Part shown: positions 42,578-51,294 of the stretch, piece after piece
Position numbering within the stretch: position 1 is the first letter of the stretch
How the letters are laid out: every line of letters starts with the position of its first letter
NCBI GenBank assembly: GCA_036505795.1
Contig: DASXSU010000091.1
Location: forward strand, 10,063 to 74,062
DNA from: NS-11 sp036505795
GTDB taxonomy: Bacteria; Nitrospirota; Nitrospiria; Nitrospirales; NS-4
Reading direction: 5' to 3'
Length of the DNA stretch: 64,000 bases
Position numbers and translations under genes: made by a program
The notes under the pieces: generated by a model
The model's database searches: none
Told to the model about the DNA's origin: nothing
The model's input: the letters and a program-made list of their open reading frames with translations, nothing else

Positions 42578-43551
42578 CTCTGACCTATCGGGAGGCGCTC
42601 AACCAAGCCTTGCGCGAAGAGATGCGTCGAGATGACAAGGTGTTTTTGATCGGAGAGGACGTCGCTCATTATCAGGGCGCCTTCAAAGTCAGCAAAGGCT
42701 TCTTGGAGGAGTTCGGACTGCGCCGCGTCGTCGATACGCCGATTACGGAATTGGGATTCACCGGCCTGGCGGTCGGCGCCGCCATGGTTGGGCTGCGTCC
42801 GGTCGTCGAGATGATGACCTTTAACTTCGCGATACTTGCGATGGATCAAATCATCAACAATGCGGCAAAGATCCGGTACATGTCGGGAGGACAAGTCTCC
42901 GTACCCATGGTCATTCGGGGGCCTGGGTCTGCGGCCCATCAGCTGGGAGCACAGCACTCCCAAAGTCTCGAGGCATGGTTCTGCCATGTTCCAGGACTCA
43001 AAGTCGTTGCTCCCGGCACTCCTCGTGACGCCAAAGGCTTACTGAAAGCGGCAATACGGGATAACAATCCGGTGATCTTTATTGAGGCACAACTACTCTA
43101 TCCAACGAAGGGCGAAGTAGAAGACGGAGATTACACGTTGCCTCTCGGCGTCGCGGAGGTCAAGCGCGCCGGCACCGATGTGACGATTATTGCCTATTCC
43201 AAGATGCTGTCGGTGGCGCTGGAGGCCTCAGAGGTGCTTGCGGGCGAAGGTATCCAGGCGGAAGTAGTCGACCCCCGAACGCTCCGGCCATTGGACGTAA
43301 ACACTCTGGCCGCTTCCGTGAAGAAGACCGGCAAGGTCGTAATACTTGAAGACGGGTGGCCGTTTGCCGGGCTTGGGGCGCAAATCGCCGAGAGCCTTTA
43401 CAGCACGGTCTTCGACTCACTCGATGGGCCGATAATCCGTGTGACAGGCCGCGATGTTCCCATGCCGTACGCGCGGAATCTGGAGGACGCCGCGGTCCCG
43501 GACGTTGAACGGGTCGTTGCGGCAGTGCACACGGTCCTCTATAAACAGTAG
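42574..43551 (+). CDS. pdhB: Pyruvate dehydrogenase E1 component, beta subunit
   Basis: 325 aa. LTYREALNQALREEMRRDDKV and FLIGEDVAHYQGAFKVSKG form the beta-subunit start. PITELGFTGLAVGAAMVG, GPGSAAHQLGAQHSQSLEAWF and the transketolase C-domain (DPRTLRPLD) are intact. The ATG overlaps the pdhA stop by 4 nt, so expression is coupled. The substrate could be branched 2-oxoacids, but the E2 partner and lipA next to it favour a PDH-type complex. Confidence 0.92.
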   Translation: MTLTYREALNQALREEMRRDDKVFLIGEDVAHYQGAFKVSKGFLEEFGLRRVVDTPITELGFTGLAVGAAMVGLRPVVEMMTFNFAILAMDQIINNAAKIRYMSGGQVSVPMVIRGPGSAAHQLGAQHSQSLEAWFCHVPGLKVVAPGTPRDAKGLLKAAIRDNNPVIFIEAQLLYPTKGEVEDGDYTLPLGVAEVKRAGTDVTIIAYSKMLSVALEASEVLAGEGIQAEVVDPRTLRPLDVNTLAASVKKTGKVVILEDGWPFAGLGAQIAESLYSTVFDSLDGPIIRVTGRDVPMPYARNLEDAAVPDVERVVAAVHTVLYKQ

Positions 43552-43570
43552 CATCACCGTAGGGAAGCTT

Positions 43571-44974
43571 ATGGCTAGCCGCGTCATCATGCCGAAACTG
43601 ACCGATTCGATGGTCGAAGGCGTCGTCGTTAAATGGCGCAAAGCCGAAGGTGACCGTGTCGAAAGCGGCGATGTGCTTGCGGAGATTGAGACCGACAAAG
43701 CCGTGATGGATCTCGAAGCCTTTGGCTCGGGCACGCTCCGCAAAATTTTGGTGTCCGAAGGATCGACGGTGCCCTCGGGGGCTCTCATCGGGATCATCGC
43801 TGAACCGGATGAAGATATTGAAAGTCTCTCGAAGGGTACGCCGGCTCCGGCGCAAAAGGCGGCTGCGGAAACCGAGGCATTGGGAAAAGAGGCCGTCCCC
43901 CGGGAAAAAGAGCCTGGCGCATCGGGACAAGGGTCGGTCCCACGGGAACAAGAGCCTGTCCAGGCAGGCTCGGGGGGGGAGGGTGAAATGGCCGACCCGG
44001 GGCTAACAGACTCGGGGCGGGCGGCTGCGCCGGGCAAAGGGTCGGTCCCACGGGAAAAAGAGCCTGTCCAAAGGGAAAAAGAGCCTGTCTCGGCAGGCTC
44101 GGGGCGGGAGGGTGCAATGACGAGCTCGGGGCAGGCGAGTGAAATGCCGGCCTCTGTCTCTCCACGCGTGCGCACGCTGGCCCGTGAGCAAGGCATTGAT
44201 CTCACCGGAGTGAAGGGCAGTGGGCCCGGCGGACGCATTATTGAGCGGGATATCAAGCCTCTGGAGGCCAAGCGAGAGACAAAGGATTCAACCCCAAAGT
44301 CCGGTGTTCAGCACGTGCCGTTATCGCAAATGCGAAAGGCTGTCGTGCGGATGACGACGCAAAGCAAAGCGCCAGTCCCGCATTTTTACGTCATGATAGA
44401 AGCAGATATGACAGATGGCCTTCGCATTGTCGACGAATCCAAGTCTGCTCAGTCCCCGGTGTCGATCAACCATCTTATCATTGCGTCTTGCGCACGTGCG
44501 CTCCGCCAACATCCGGCCGTGAACGCCGCATTTGGGGGGGATGCCATCAAAGTCTTCACAAGCATTGACATCGGCATCGCCGTCTCAGTGGAAGATGGGC
44601 TGATCGTGCCTGTCTTACGTGATTGCGGCAGCAAGACCCTCGCCCAAATCGCCGAAGCGGAGCGAGTATTAGTAAGCCGGACGCGCAACCGACAGTTACA
44701 ACCGGAGGAGTACAGTAACCCCACATTTCTCATCTCGAACCTTGGCATGTATGAAGTCGTCGAGAATTTCATTGCGCTTATTCTTCCGCCGGCCGCTGCC
44801 GCACTCGCCGTGGGCTCCATTCGAGAGGTACCTGTCGCGCGTCATGGGCGGGTGGAGATCAGATCTTGCGTGAAGATGACATTATCATGCGATCACCGTG
44901 TGATAGACGGGGTCGGGGCGGCAAAATTCTTACAGGCGTTGAAATCGGAATTGGAGCATCCTGAACAATTATGA
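43571..44974 (+). CDS. pdhC: Dihydrolipoamide acetyltransferase E2
   Basis: 467 aa from ATG 43571. A single N-terminal lipoyl domain with the lipoyl Lys in ETDKAVMDLE. A long linker (about residues 95-195) contains repeated VPREKEPV units. The E3/E1-binding domain is SVSPRVRTLAREQGIDLTGV, and the catalytic domain ends in the HRVIDG motif (DHRVIDGVGAAKF). The longer frame from 43454 overlaps pdhB and is rejected. lipA overlaps its stop by 4 nt. No E3 gene is near. Confidence 0.92.
   Translation: MASRVIMPKLTDSMVEGVVVKWRKAEGDRVESGDVLAEIETDKAVMDLEAFGSGTLRKILVSEGSTVPSGALIGIIAEPDEDIESLSKGTPAPAQKAAAETEALGKEAVPREKEPGASGQGSVPREQEPVQAGSGGEGEMADPGLTDSGRAAAPGKGSVPREKEPVQREKEPVSAGSGREGAMTSSGQASEMPASVSPRVRTLAREQGIDLTGVKGSGPGGRIIERDIKPLEAKRETKDSTPKSGVQHVPLSQMRKAVVRMTTQSKAPVPHFYVMIEADMTDGLRIVDESKSAQSPVSINHLIIASCARALRQHPAVNAAFGGDAIKVFTSIDIGIAVSVEDGLIVPVLRDCGSKTLAQIAEAERVLVSRTRNRQLQPEEYSNPTFLISNLGMYEVVENFIALILPPAAAALAVGSIREVPVARHGRVEIRSCVKMTLSCDHRVIDGVGAAKFLQALKSELEHPEQL
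43896..44104. repeat. DNA repeats inside the E2 linker
   Basis: Four copies of GGGAAAAAGAGCCTG or a near variant (from 43903, 43944, 44052 and 44073). An 18-nt identical block AGGGTCGGTCCCACGGGA is at 43930-43947 and 44038-44055. Palindromic AGCCTG/CAGGCT pairs follow the second and fourth copies. They translate as PREKEPV-type repeats. Confidence 0.7.
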
Positions 44975-45876
44975 GCCGGCGAATTCCTGTACTCGATGAC
45001 ATTGAAGCTTCGGCCAGGCCGCGCTTGCCGGCGTGGTTTAAAGTGAACATCCGGGAGGGCCCGGATTATCAAGAGATCCGCCGGCTGACCGGTAGCCTCA
45101 AGCTTCACACCATCTGCGAAGAGGCGCGCTGCCCCAATATATGGGAGTGTTGGAACAGCCGCACGGCCACCTTTTTGATCCTCGGCGATATCTGCACGCG
45201 CCGGTGCCATTATTGCGCGGTGACGACCGGGCGGCCCTTGGCATTGGATGAAGCAGAACCGAAGCGCGTGGCGGAAGCGGTGAGGATCCTGGGGTTGCGG
45301 CACGCGGTTATCACCTCGGTCAATCGCGACGAACTGCCGGATGGCGGAGCGGCGATCTTTGCGGAGACGATCCGAGCCGTCCGGCATGAGCTTCCCAGTT
45401 GCACGATCGAAGTTCTCATCCCGGATTTCATGGGCGATGAGGCCGCGCTCGATACGGTCCTTGCGGCCATGCCTCACATCCTGAATCATAATATCGAAAC
45501 CGTTCCTCGCTTATTTCCTTCGGTCAGGCCACAAGGCAAATATTCACGGTCGATCGCGCTGTTGGACCAGGCCGCAAAGAAGGGTGCGCTGACCAAGTCC
45601 GGCCTCATGGTCGGCCTGGGTGAGACCCTCGAAGACGTGCGCGATGTGATGCGGGACCTGCGCCTCGCCGGCGTTTCGATCCTCTCGATCGGGCAATACC
45701 TGCAGCCCACCAAGGCGCATTGGCCGATCAGGCGGTTCTACGAGCCGGAGGAATTTCAGCGGCTCAAAGAAGAAGGCCTCGGTCTCGGCTTTCGACACGT
45801 CGAATCAGGGCCGCTGGTCAGGAGTTCATATCATGCCGAGGAAGGCGCTCGACACGGCACCGGCAGCTCATCGTGA
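44971..45876 (+). CDS. lipA: Lipoyl synthase
   Basis: Radical-SAM enzyme that inserts two sulfurs into octanoyl-lysyl domains. Auxiliary cluster Cys in CEEARCPNIWEC, radical-SAM CX3CX2C in CTRRCHYC, plus LPDGGA and GLGET motifs. 301 aa. ATG at 44971 overlaps the pdhC stop (ATGA), so LipA is made with its likely substrate, the E2 lipoyl domain. No lipB or lplA is in the window. Confidence 0.96.
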   Translation: MSRRIPVLDDIEASARPRLPAWFKVNIREGPDYQEIRRLTGSLKLHTICEEARCPNIWECWNSRTATFLILGDICTRRCHYCAVTTGRPLALDEAEPKRVAEAVRILGLRHAVITSVNRDELPDGGAAIFAETIRAVRHELPSCTIEVLIPDFMGDEAALDTVLAAMPHILNHNIETVPRLFPSVRPQGKYSRSIALLDQAAKKGALTKSGLMVGLGETLEDVRDVMRDLRLAGVSILSIGQYLQPTKAHWPIRRFYEPEEFQRLKEEGLGLGFRHVESGPLVRSSYHAEEGARHGTGSSS

Positions 45877-46226
45877 TAGCCAAGGGATTTCTCTCGCAAA
45901 AGATCAGTGGCCTCCAATCCAAACTCCGAGACGCCTTTGCCGCGGCGCCTGCGGAACCGCTCTCGCCGGCCGATCTTGCTCTGCTTGAGCGCGTGGCCGA
46001 TGCGATTGTCCAGCGCGGGATGGCTGCCCCGGCGGTCCTATTTTTAGAATCGCTCGGGCCTATGAATTTTCTCGGCAGCCAAGCCCTGCATTTCCTGACG
46101 CCGATCCTGAGTGTTGTCTTCGCGCAACGGGAAGTGGAACGCGTGGCTTTGCTTCTGGAGCGCCGCGATATCCTCTCAAGGCTCTCGGTTCTCATAGATG
46201 CGCGCGAGCATGAGCGTCATCCTTGA
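45873..46226 (+). CDS. Hypothetical protein, 117 aa
   Basis: Not recognised. From GTG 45873, which overlaps the lipA stop (GTGA), it reads IAKGFLSQKISGLQSKLRDA, then ALLERVADAIVQRG and a hydrophobic but non-membrane segment (LFLESLGPMNFLGSQALHFL), ending in helices. Overlapping stop/start on both sides (lipA and the MutL-type gene) suggests a functional link rather than chance. The frame upstream to 45720 lies inside lipA. Confidence 0.65.
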   Translation: MIAKGFLSQKISGLQSKLRDAFAAAPAEPLSPADLALLERVADAIVQRGMAAPAVLFLESLGPMNFLGSQALHFLTPILSVVFAQREVERVALLLERRDILSRLSVLIDAREHERHP

Positions 46227-48097
46227 GTATAGACTCCCAATCCTCGACCGACCGGCCACTGAGCACAATTGTTGCCACGGACTGCGGCAGCACCACCACA
46301 AAGGCCATTCTGATCGAGAAAATCGGGAACGAGTACCGCCAAACATACCGCGGCGAAGCGCCCACGACCGTGGAAGCTCCTTTCGAAGATGTGACCCGGG
46401 GCGTCCTCAACGCCATTGCTGAGATCGAGGAGCTCTCCGGACGTAAGATCCTGGATGGAGAACACATCATCACCCCGTCGGGATCGGGCGGCAACCCGAA
46501 GACCGGGGTGGATCTCTACATCTCTACCAGCAGCGCCGGCGGCGGGCTCCAAATGATGGTCGCCGGCGTGGTGCAAAGTATGACCGGCGAGAGCGCGCAA
46601 CGCTGCGCACTTGGCGCCGGCGCGATCGTCATGGACGTGTTGGCGTCGAACGACGGCCGCCTGCCTCACGAAAAGATCGAGCGCATCCGATCATTGCGGC
46701 CGGATATGATCCTGTTGTCCGGCGGCACCGACGGAGGCACCATCACCCACGTGGTAGAGATGGCCGAGTATATCGCCGCGGCCGAGCCGCGGCCCCGCCT
46801 GGGTATGAGTTATAACCTGCCGCTGATCTACGCGGGCAACAAGGAAGCCCGCGGACGCATCAGCGAGATCCTCGGCAAGAAGACCGCCCTGACGGTCACT
46901 GAGAACCTGCGCCCGACGATGGAGCGGGAAAACCTCGTCCCGGCGCGCAACAAAATCCACGACCTGTTTCTCGAGCATGTCATGGCGCAAGCCCCCGGGT
47001 ATCGTAAGCTGATTGAATGGGCAGGAGCTCCCATTATGCCCACACCGGCTGCCGTGGGCTTGATTATGGAGACGATCGCAAAGAAGCAGGGAATCAATCT
47101 CATCGGGGTGGATATCGGGGGCGCCACGACGGATGTCTTCTCAATCTTTCATGGAGCCTTCAACCGCACGGTGTCCGCCAATCTGGGAATGAGCTACAGC
47201 ATTTCAAATGTCCTGGCCGAAAGCGGTCTGGAAAACATCATGCGCTGGGTGCCTTTTTCCATTGAAGAGCAGGACCTGCGCAATCGCATCAAGAACAAAA
47301 TGATTCGGCCGACGACGGTCCCGCAAACACTCGAGGAGCTTCAGGTCGAGCAGGCTATTGCTCGTGAAGCACTCCGGCTGGCGCTCGGGCATCACAAGAC
47401 TCTTGCCACCGGTCTTAAAGGCGTGCAACAGGAGCGCTCCATCTCCGATGTGTTTGAGCAGAAAGGCTCAGGGCAAACGCTTATCAACATGTTGGATCTG
47501 GACCTGATCGTGGGGAGCGGAGGGATCCTGTCCCATGCGCCGCGCCGGGTACAATCGATGCTGATGATGGTAGACGCCTACGAACCTCTGGGGGTCACGG
47601 AGCTGTCCGTGGACAGCATCTTTATGATGCCGCATCTCGGGGTCCTTTCGACGGTGAATGAGCAGGCGGCCATGGAGGTGTTCGTCCACGACTGCATGAT
47701 CTATCTGGGAACCTGCATTGCGCCCATCGGCCTAGACAAAGCCGGTGAGCGGTGTCTCGATTACACGATTGCCCTGCCAACCGGAGAGTTGAAGGGAACA
47801 TTGAAGTTTGGAGAGATCCGGCTGCTCCCGCTCGGAGTTTCGGAAGAGGCGATGGTGCACTTGAAGCCGGCGAGAAATGTGGATGTTGGAGCCGGCCGTG
47901 GGGAGACCCTTGAGCGTCGGGTGCGCGGCGGCGTGGTCGGCCTGTTGCTGGATGGCCGCGGACGGCCTTTGCGCCTGCCCTCCCGACATGAAGATCGTGT
48001 AAGCCTTCTTACCCAGTGGCATCAAGCGTTGAACCTGTATCCCGCTTCCGTTCCTCCCGCCATCGTGGCTGGAGAGACGACACAAGGTAAACGTTAA
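46223..48097 (+). CDS. MutL/GlmL-type ASKHA ATPase
   Basis: 624 aa, acetate/sugar kinase-Hsc70-actin fold. The phosphate-1 motif is VATDCGSTTTKAILIE, the second phosphate motif IGVDIGGATTDVFSIF, and the adenosine motif LIVGSGGILSHAP. This is the family of GlmL, the reactivase-type accessory protein of glutamate mutase, but no mutase subunit or other B12 enzyme is in the window. It therefore probably serves another role, perhaps with its membrane-protein neighbours. TTG 46223 overlaps the previous stop by 4 nt; KOW protein follows after 3 nt. Confidence 0.85.
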   Translation: MSIDSQSSTDRPLSTIVATDCGSTTTKAILIEKIGNEYRQTYRGEAPTTVEAPFEDVTRGVLNAIAEIEELSGRKILDGEHIITPSGSGGNPKTGVDLYISTSSAGGGLQMMVAGVVQSMTGESAQRCALGAGAIVMDVLASNDGRLPHEKIERIRSLRPDMILLSGGTDGGTITHVVEMAEYIAAAEPRPRLGMSYNLPLIYAGNKEARGRISEILGKKTALTVTENLRPTMERENLVPARNKIHDLFLEHVMAQAPGYRKLIEWAGAPIMPTPAAVGLIMETIAKKQGINLIGVDIGGATTDVFSIFHGAFNRTVSANLGMSYSISNVLAESGLENIMRWVPFSIEEQDLRNRIKNKMIRPTTVPQTLEELQVEQAIAREALRLALGHHKTLATGLKGVQQERSISDVFEQKGSGQTLINMLDLDLIVGSGGILSHAPRRVQSMLMMVDAYEPLGVTELSVDSIFMMPHLGVLSTVNEQAAMEVFVHDCMIYLGTCIAPIGLDKAGERCLDYTIALPTGELKGTLKFGEIRLLPLGVSEEAMVHLKPARNVDVGAGRGETLERRVRGGVVGLLLDGRGRPLRLPSRHEDRVSLLTQWHQALNLYPASVPPAIVAGETTQGKR

Positions 48098-48100
48098 GGT

Positions 48101-49234
48101 ATGGCACACAGCTACACGCCGGGATTGACCGTGACCCCTTGGTCGGTCATCACAAAGAAAAGAATCCTTCCGATTCCGGGCGCAGTGCATGTACAGGATG
48201 GCGAGTCGGTCAGCTCAGAGAAAGTTGTCGCTAGTGCTGAATTGCCGGGCAAGGTGCATGTCATCAATGTGGTAAACCAGATGGGCATCCAGCCTGAAGA
48301 CCTCAAGGAGTATATGACCAAAGGGGAAGGGGACCGGGTTGAGCAGGGCGAGGTCCTCGCCGAGACCAAACCGCTGATCAAATGGTTCAAGTCATCCGTC
48401 ACCTCGCCGGTGACCGGTTTCATTGAAACGATCTCGAACTCAACGGGACAGGTCCTGTTGCGCGAACCACCGCGTCGTTTAGATTTGTTTAGTTATATCG
48501 ATGGCCGGGTCGTCGAAGTCATTCCCGGGCAGGGGGTGCGGATCGAAACCACGTGCGCTTTTATCCAGGGCATTTTTGGCATCGGCGGTGAGACCTGGGG
48601 AACCCTGATCCTCGCGTCGGAGAGTCCCGAGGAGCCATTGAACGCCCGGCAACTGACTCCTGAGCATGCCGGTAAGATCGTCATCGGAGGCTCCTTTGTA
48701 GGAGCTGATGCTCTTCAGCGGGCGAAGGCTGTCGGGGTCAAAGGCCTGGTCATCGGCGGCATGCACGATAAAGATCTCAGAGCGCTGCTTGGTTATGATC
48801 TTGGCGTTGCCATTACCGGAACCGAGAACATCGGTTTTACGCTCGTCTTGACTGAGGGATTCGGCCACATTCCGATGGCGAGAAAGACCTTTGATTTGCT
48901 TCGGGGATTGAGCGGGCGCAAGGCCTGCCTCTCCGGGGCTACACAAATCCGCGCCGGTGTAATCCGCCCGGAAATTATTGTTCCCCTGACACCCGAAGAA
49001 TCAAGCAGACGGGAGGATCGTTCCGTTCTAGTCAAGGAGGGTGCGAAGATCGGAGATCCAGTGCGGGTCATTCGGGAACCCTATTTCGGGCGCATCGGAG
49101 AAGTCGTCGCGCTGCCTTCGGAGCTCGCCATGATTCCGACCGAGAGCCGCGTACGGGTCATGGAGGTCCAATTTGCTGACGGTTCCAAAGTTGTTGTTCC
49201 CCGGGCAAATGTAGAAATTATCGAAGAGTCGTAG
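48101..49234 (+). CDS. KOW/biotinyl-like domain protein of unknown function
   Basis: 377 aa, no signal peptide. It has a beta-rich N-terminus (HVQDGESVSSEKVVASAELP), a biotinyl/lipoyl-like hairpin without a modifiable EAMK or ETDKA lysine (KSSVTSPVTGFIETISNSTG), a glycine-rich middle (IVIGGSFVGADALQRAKAVG; VKGLVIGGMHDKDLRALLGY), and a C-terminal KOW-like segment (EPYFGRIGEVVALPSELAMI). Follows the ASKHA ATPase by 3 nt and presumably acts with it. Function unknown. Confidence 0.6.
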   Translation: MAHSYTPGLTVTPWSVITKKRILPIPGAVHVQDGESVSSEKVVASAELPGKVHVINVVNQMGIQPEDLKEYMTKGEGDRVEQGEVLAETKPLIKWFKSSVTSPVTGFIETISNSTGQVLLREPPRRLDLFSYIDGRVVEVIPGQGVRIETTCAFIQGIFGIGGETWGTLILASESPEEPLNARQLTPEHAGKIVIGGSFVGADALQRAKAVGVKGLVIGGMHDKDLRALLGYDLGVAITGTENIGFTLVLTEGFGHIPMARKTFDLLRGLSGRKACLSGATQIRAGVIRPEIIVPLTPEESSRREDRSVLVKEGAKIGDPVRVIREPYFGRIGEVVALPSELAMIPTESRVRVMEVQFADGSKVVVPRANVEIIEES

Positions 49235-49263
49235 ATTTCGCTTATTGGTATAGGTAAAATTGG

Positions 49264-49298
49264 CCCCCTTAGCAGATTTGTTTAACACACAAAGGGGG
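49264..49298 (+). promoter_or_regulatory. Hairpin that could hide the Shine-Dalgarno of the haem protein
   Basis: CCCCCTT (49264-49270) is complementary to AAGGGGG (49292-49298), which is the Shine-Dalgarno of ATG 49304. A 21-nt loop separates them. Translation could be controlled by this pairing. Confidence 0.4.
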
Positions 49299-49303
49299 TG
49301 GTT

Positions 49304-50062
49304 ATGACGATCAGTAGATTCGGCCTGTGTGCAGCGATTCTTGGCCTCATCGGGATGGGCCTTCTGCCGGGTATCGCGCTTGCGGCGGATGAGGAGGCAA
49401 CGGAAACTGGGCGGCTTCTTGCCATTCTTTTGGATTCCGGCCGGGTGACGGTGGGGGCGAATCAGTCGCTGATCAACGATCCTGATAAGGGAGACAAGGG
49501 ATTCACGCCCGAGGCGTTCGAAAAACAGCTCACAGAGAAGTTCAAAGAGCGGGCCAAGGTAGATCTCAGCAAGCTCAAAGATGAGAAGGTGCCTGCCCAA
49601 GCGAAGCAACTGCTGCCGCAACTGGTTGATGCCAGCAAGAAAACGGTCGCAGATTATCAGCCGGTGATCAATAAGCAGGGCGTGGGCTTCAAAGGATTCA
49701 TCCCGGCGACCTTCGGGACGCAGGCCGCCGCGAAGTTCAGCTCGAAGTCCGGGATCTATCTGAAACAGACGACGCTTGACGCCTTCCTGCGCAACCCGAA
49801 GAACAAGGCGGACGAATTCGAGGCAGAAATCCTGAAAAAATTTGCCGACCCTTCCTACCCCCGACAAGGAGAGAAAATCGTAAGCGAGGCCACAGATGGA
49901 GGCAAGACCACTCGCGTCATGCTTCCGCTCTTTTATGGTAAGGGCTGTCTCGGCTGCCACGGCGAGCCCAAAGGCGAGAAGGACATCTCCGGCTACATGA
50001 AGGAAGGAGCGAAGGAAGGCGATCTTGGGGGAGCTATCAGCGTAAAATTGGCTCAGAAGTGA
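49304..50062 (+). CDS. Exported single-haem protein, DUF3365 (Tll0287-like)
   Basis: 252 aa. Signal peptide TISRFGLCAAILGLIGMGLL ending near ALA. The mature domain is the DUF3365 haem-sensor-like fold, with one c-type haem site GCLGCHGEPKGE near the C-terminus and the typical ending GDLGGAISVKLAQK. The middle is helical and Lys-rich, with the repeated Q-x-x-I-N ... G-F-K-G-F pattern. Probably a periplasmic redox or sensor protein of the neighbouring membrane complex. GTG 49298 would add two residues. The stop overlaps the next GTG (GTGA). Confidence 0.8.
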   Translation: MTISRFGLCAAILGLIGMGLLPGIALAADEEATETGRLLAILLDSGRVTVGANQSLINDPDKGDKGFTPEAFEKQLTEKFKERAKVDLSKLKDEKVPAQAKQLLPQLVDASKKTVADYQPVINKQGVGFKGFIPATFGTQAAAKFSSKSGIYLKQTTLDAFLRNPKNKADEFEAEILKKFADPSYPRQGEKIVSEATDGGKTTRVMLPLFYGKGCLGCHGEPKGEKDISGYMKEGAKEGDLGGAISVKLAQK

Positions 50063-51294
50063 TCCTTGTTTCGCTTTTTCTTCTTCTGCTGATCCACGGG
50101 GCGGCTTTCGCCGCCCCGTTCCCACTCACCCCTCCCGAAGGCTTTCGCGCACTGGACACTCCGAACGACGCCGGAACAAGCATTAGCCTGGTCTGGAAGG
50201 CTTCACCCGGCGACAGCAAGGATCGTAAGGTCCAGGTATGGCTGGCCGAGAAAAAAGCGAACGGGTCTGTCGGAGAGTTTAAAAAAATCACAGAGCTTCC
50301 GTCCAAATCCCGCTACATCAAGCCGGGCGACTTCCCGTGGTGGGACCAACCGGCCGCGAAGGGCGATCACTATGTGAAAATTCCTTCCTCGCAAAGCTTT
50401 CCCATCGAAGATGGCAAGGGCTATGCCGCGAAATTGGTGATTCGCGAGGGTGACCAGGAGGTCAGCTCACCGGTCTCCGAGGCAACGCCTGCGCCGAACT
50501 GGGTTAATCTGGCGCAGATCAATAACCTTGCCTTCGTTGTAGTGTTCACGGGCATTTTGCTGACAAGCATCGGCGCATCGCGCCGAAATCCGCACATGTA
50601 TTTGCGCCGGATCGCCGGGCTGGATGCTGTCGAGGAAGCGATCGGGCGGTCGACCGAGATGGGCCGGCCGATCTTGTATCTCACGGGCGCCGGGGACATG
50701 GGAGACGTCTCCACGATCGCGGCAACGGTGATCCTGGGAGAAGTGGCTAAGAAGGTGGCGCGCTATGATACGACGTTGAAAGTGCCGCATCGGGACCCGA
50801 TCGTGATGGCGGTCTGCCAGGAGGTCGTGAAGGAAGCGTATGTGGAGGTGGGTCGGCCGGACGCCTACCGGGAGGACTCTAATTTCTTCATCACCGGCGA
50901 CCAGTTCAGCTATACGGCGGCCGTGGACGGGATCATGCTGCGCGAGAAGCCGGCCGCGAACTTCTTTATGGGGTCCTATTTTGCTGAATCCTTATTGCTG
51001 ACGGAAACCGGGGCGAGTACGGGCGCGATCCAGATCGCCGGAACAGATTCTGATCACCAGCTCCCCTTTTTCGTCACCACCTGTGACTACACCCTCATTG
51101 GGGAAGAGCTATACGCTGCCAGTGCCTATCTTTCGCGCGAGCCGGTCCTCGTCGGCACTTTGCGCGGGCAAGATATTGGCAAAGCCATCATCATGGCCGC
51201 GTTGATCCTGGGCACGACTTTGGCGACCTTGGGGGTGCTCGTCCAGAGCGACGCCGTGAATTATATTTTGGACCTGTTCAAGGACTTCAAATGA
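50059..51294 (+). CDS. Fibronectin-like plus DUF6754-type membrane protein
   Basis: 411 aa. Signal peptide (ILVSLFLLLLIHGAAFA), then a periplasmic fibronectin-III-like domain (about residues 25-150; TSISLVWKASPGDSKDRKVQV), one transmembrane helix (LAFVVVFTGILLTSIGA), a large cytoplasmic domain (PILYLTGAGDMGDVSTIAA, AVCQEVVKEAYVEVGRPDAY, GTDSDHQLPFFVTTCDYTLI) and a final helix (IIMAALILGTTLATLGVLV). I associate the cytoplasmic domain with DUF6754; function unknown. It is the likely core of the coupled membrane-protein group. Confidence 0.7.
   Translation: MILVSLFLLLLIHGAAFAAPFPLTPPEGFRALDTPNDAGTSISLVWKASPGDSKDRKVQVWLAEKKANGSVGEFKKITELPSKSRYIKPGDFPWWDQPAAKGDHYVKIPSSQSFPIEDGKGYAAKLVIREGDQEVSSPVSEATPAPNWVNLAQINNLAFVVVFTGILLTSIGASRRNPHMYLRRIAGLDAVEEAIGRSTEMGRPILYLTGAGDMGDVSTIAATVILGEVAKKVARYDTTLKVPHRDPIVMAVCQEVVKEAYVEVGRPDAYREDSNFFITGDQFSYTAAVDGIMLREKPAANFFMGSYFAESLLLTETGASTGAIQIAGTDSDHQLPFFVTTCDYTLIGEELYAASAYLSREPVLVGTLRGQDIGKAIIMAALILGTTLATLGVLVQSDAVNYILDLFKDFK

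Noticed and set aside
46223..48097. Glutamate mutase reactivase as a firm assignment for the ASKHA protein
   Set aside because: Family resemblance is good but no mutase subunit or B12 enzyme is nearby, so only the fold and family are stated.
49028..50125. Minus-strand 365-codon open frame over the haem protein
   Set aside because: Shadow frame; the opposite strand has a signal peptide, haem motif and coupled neighbours.
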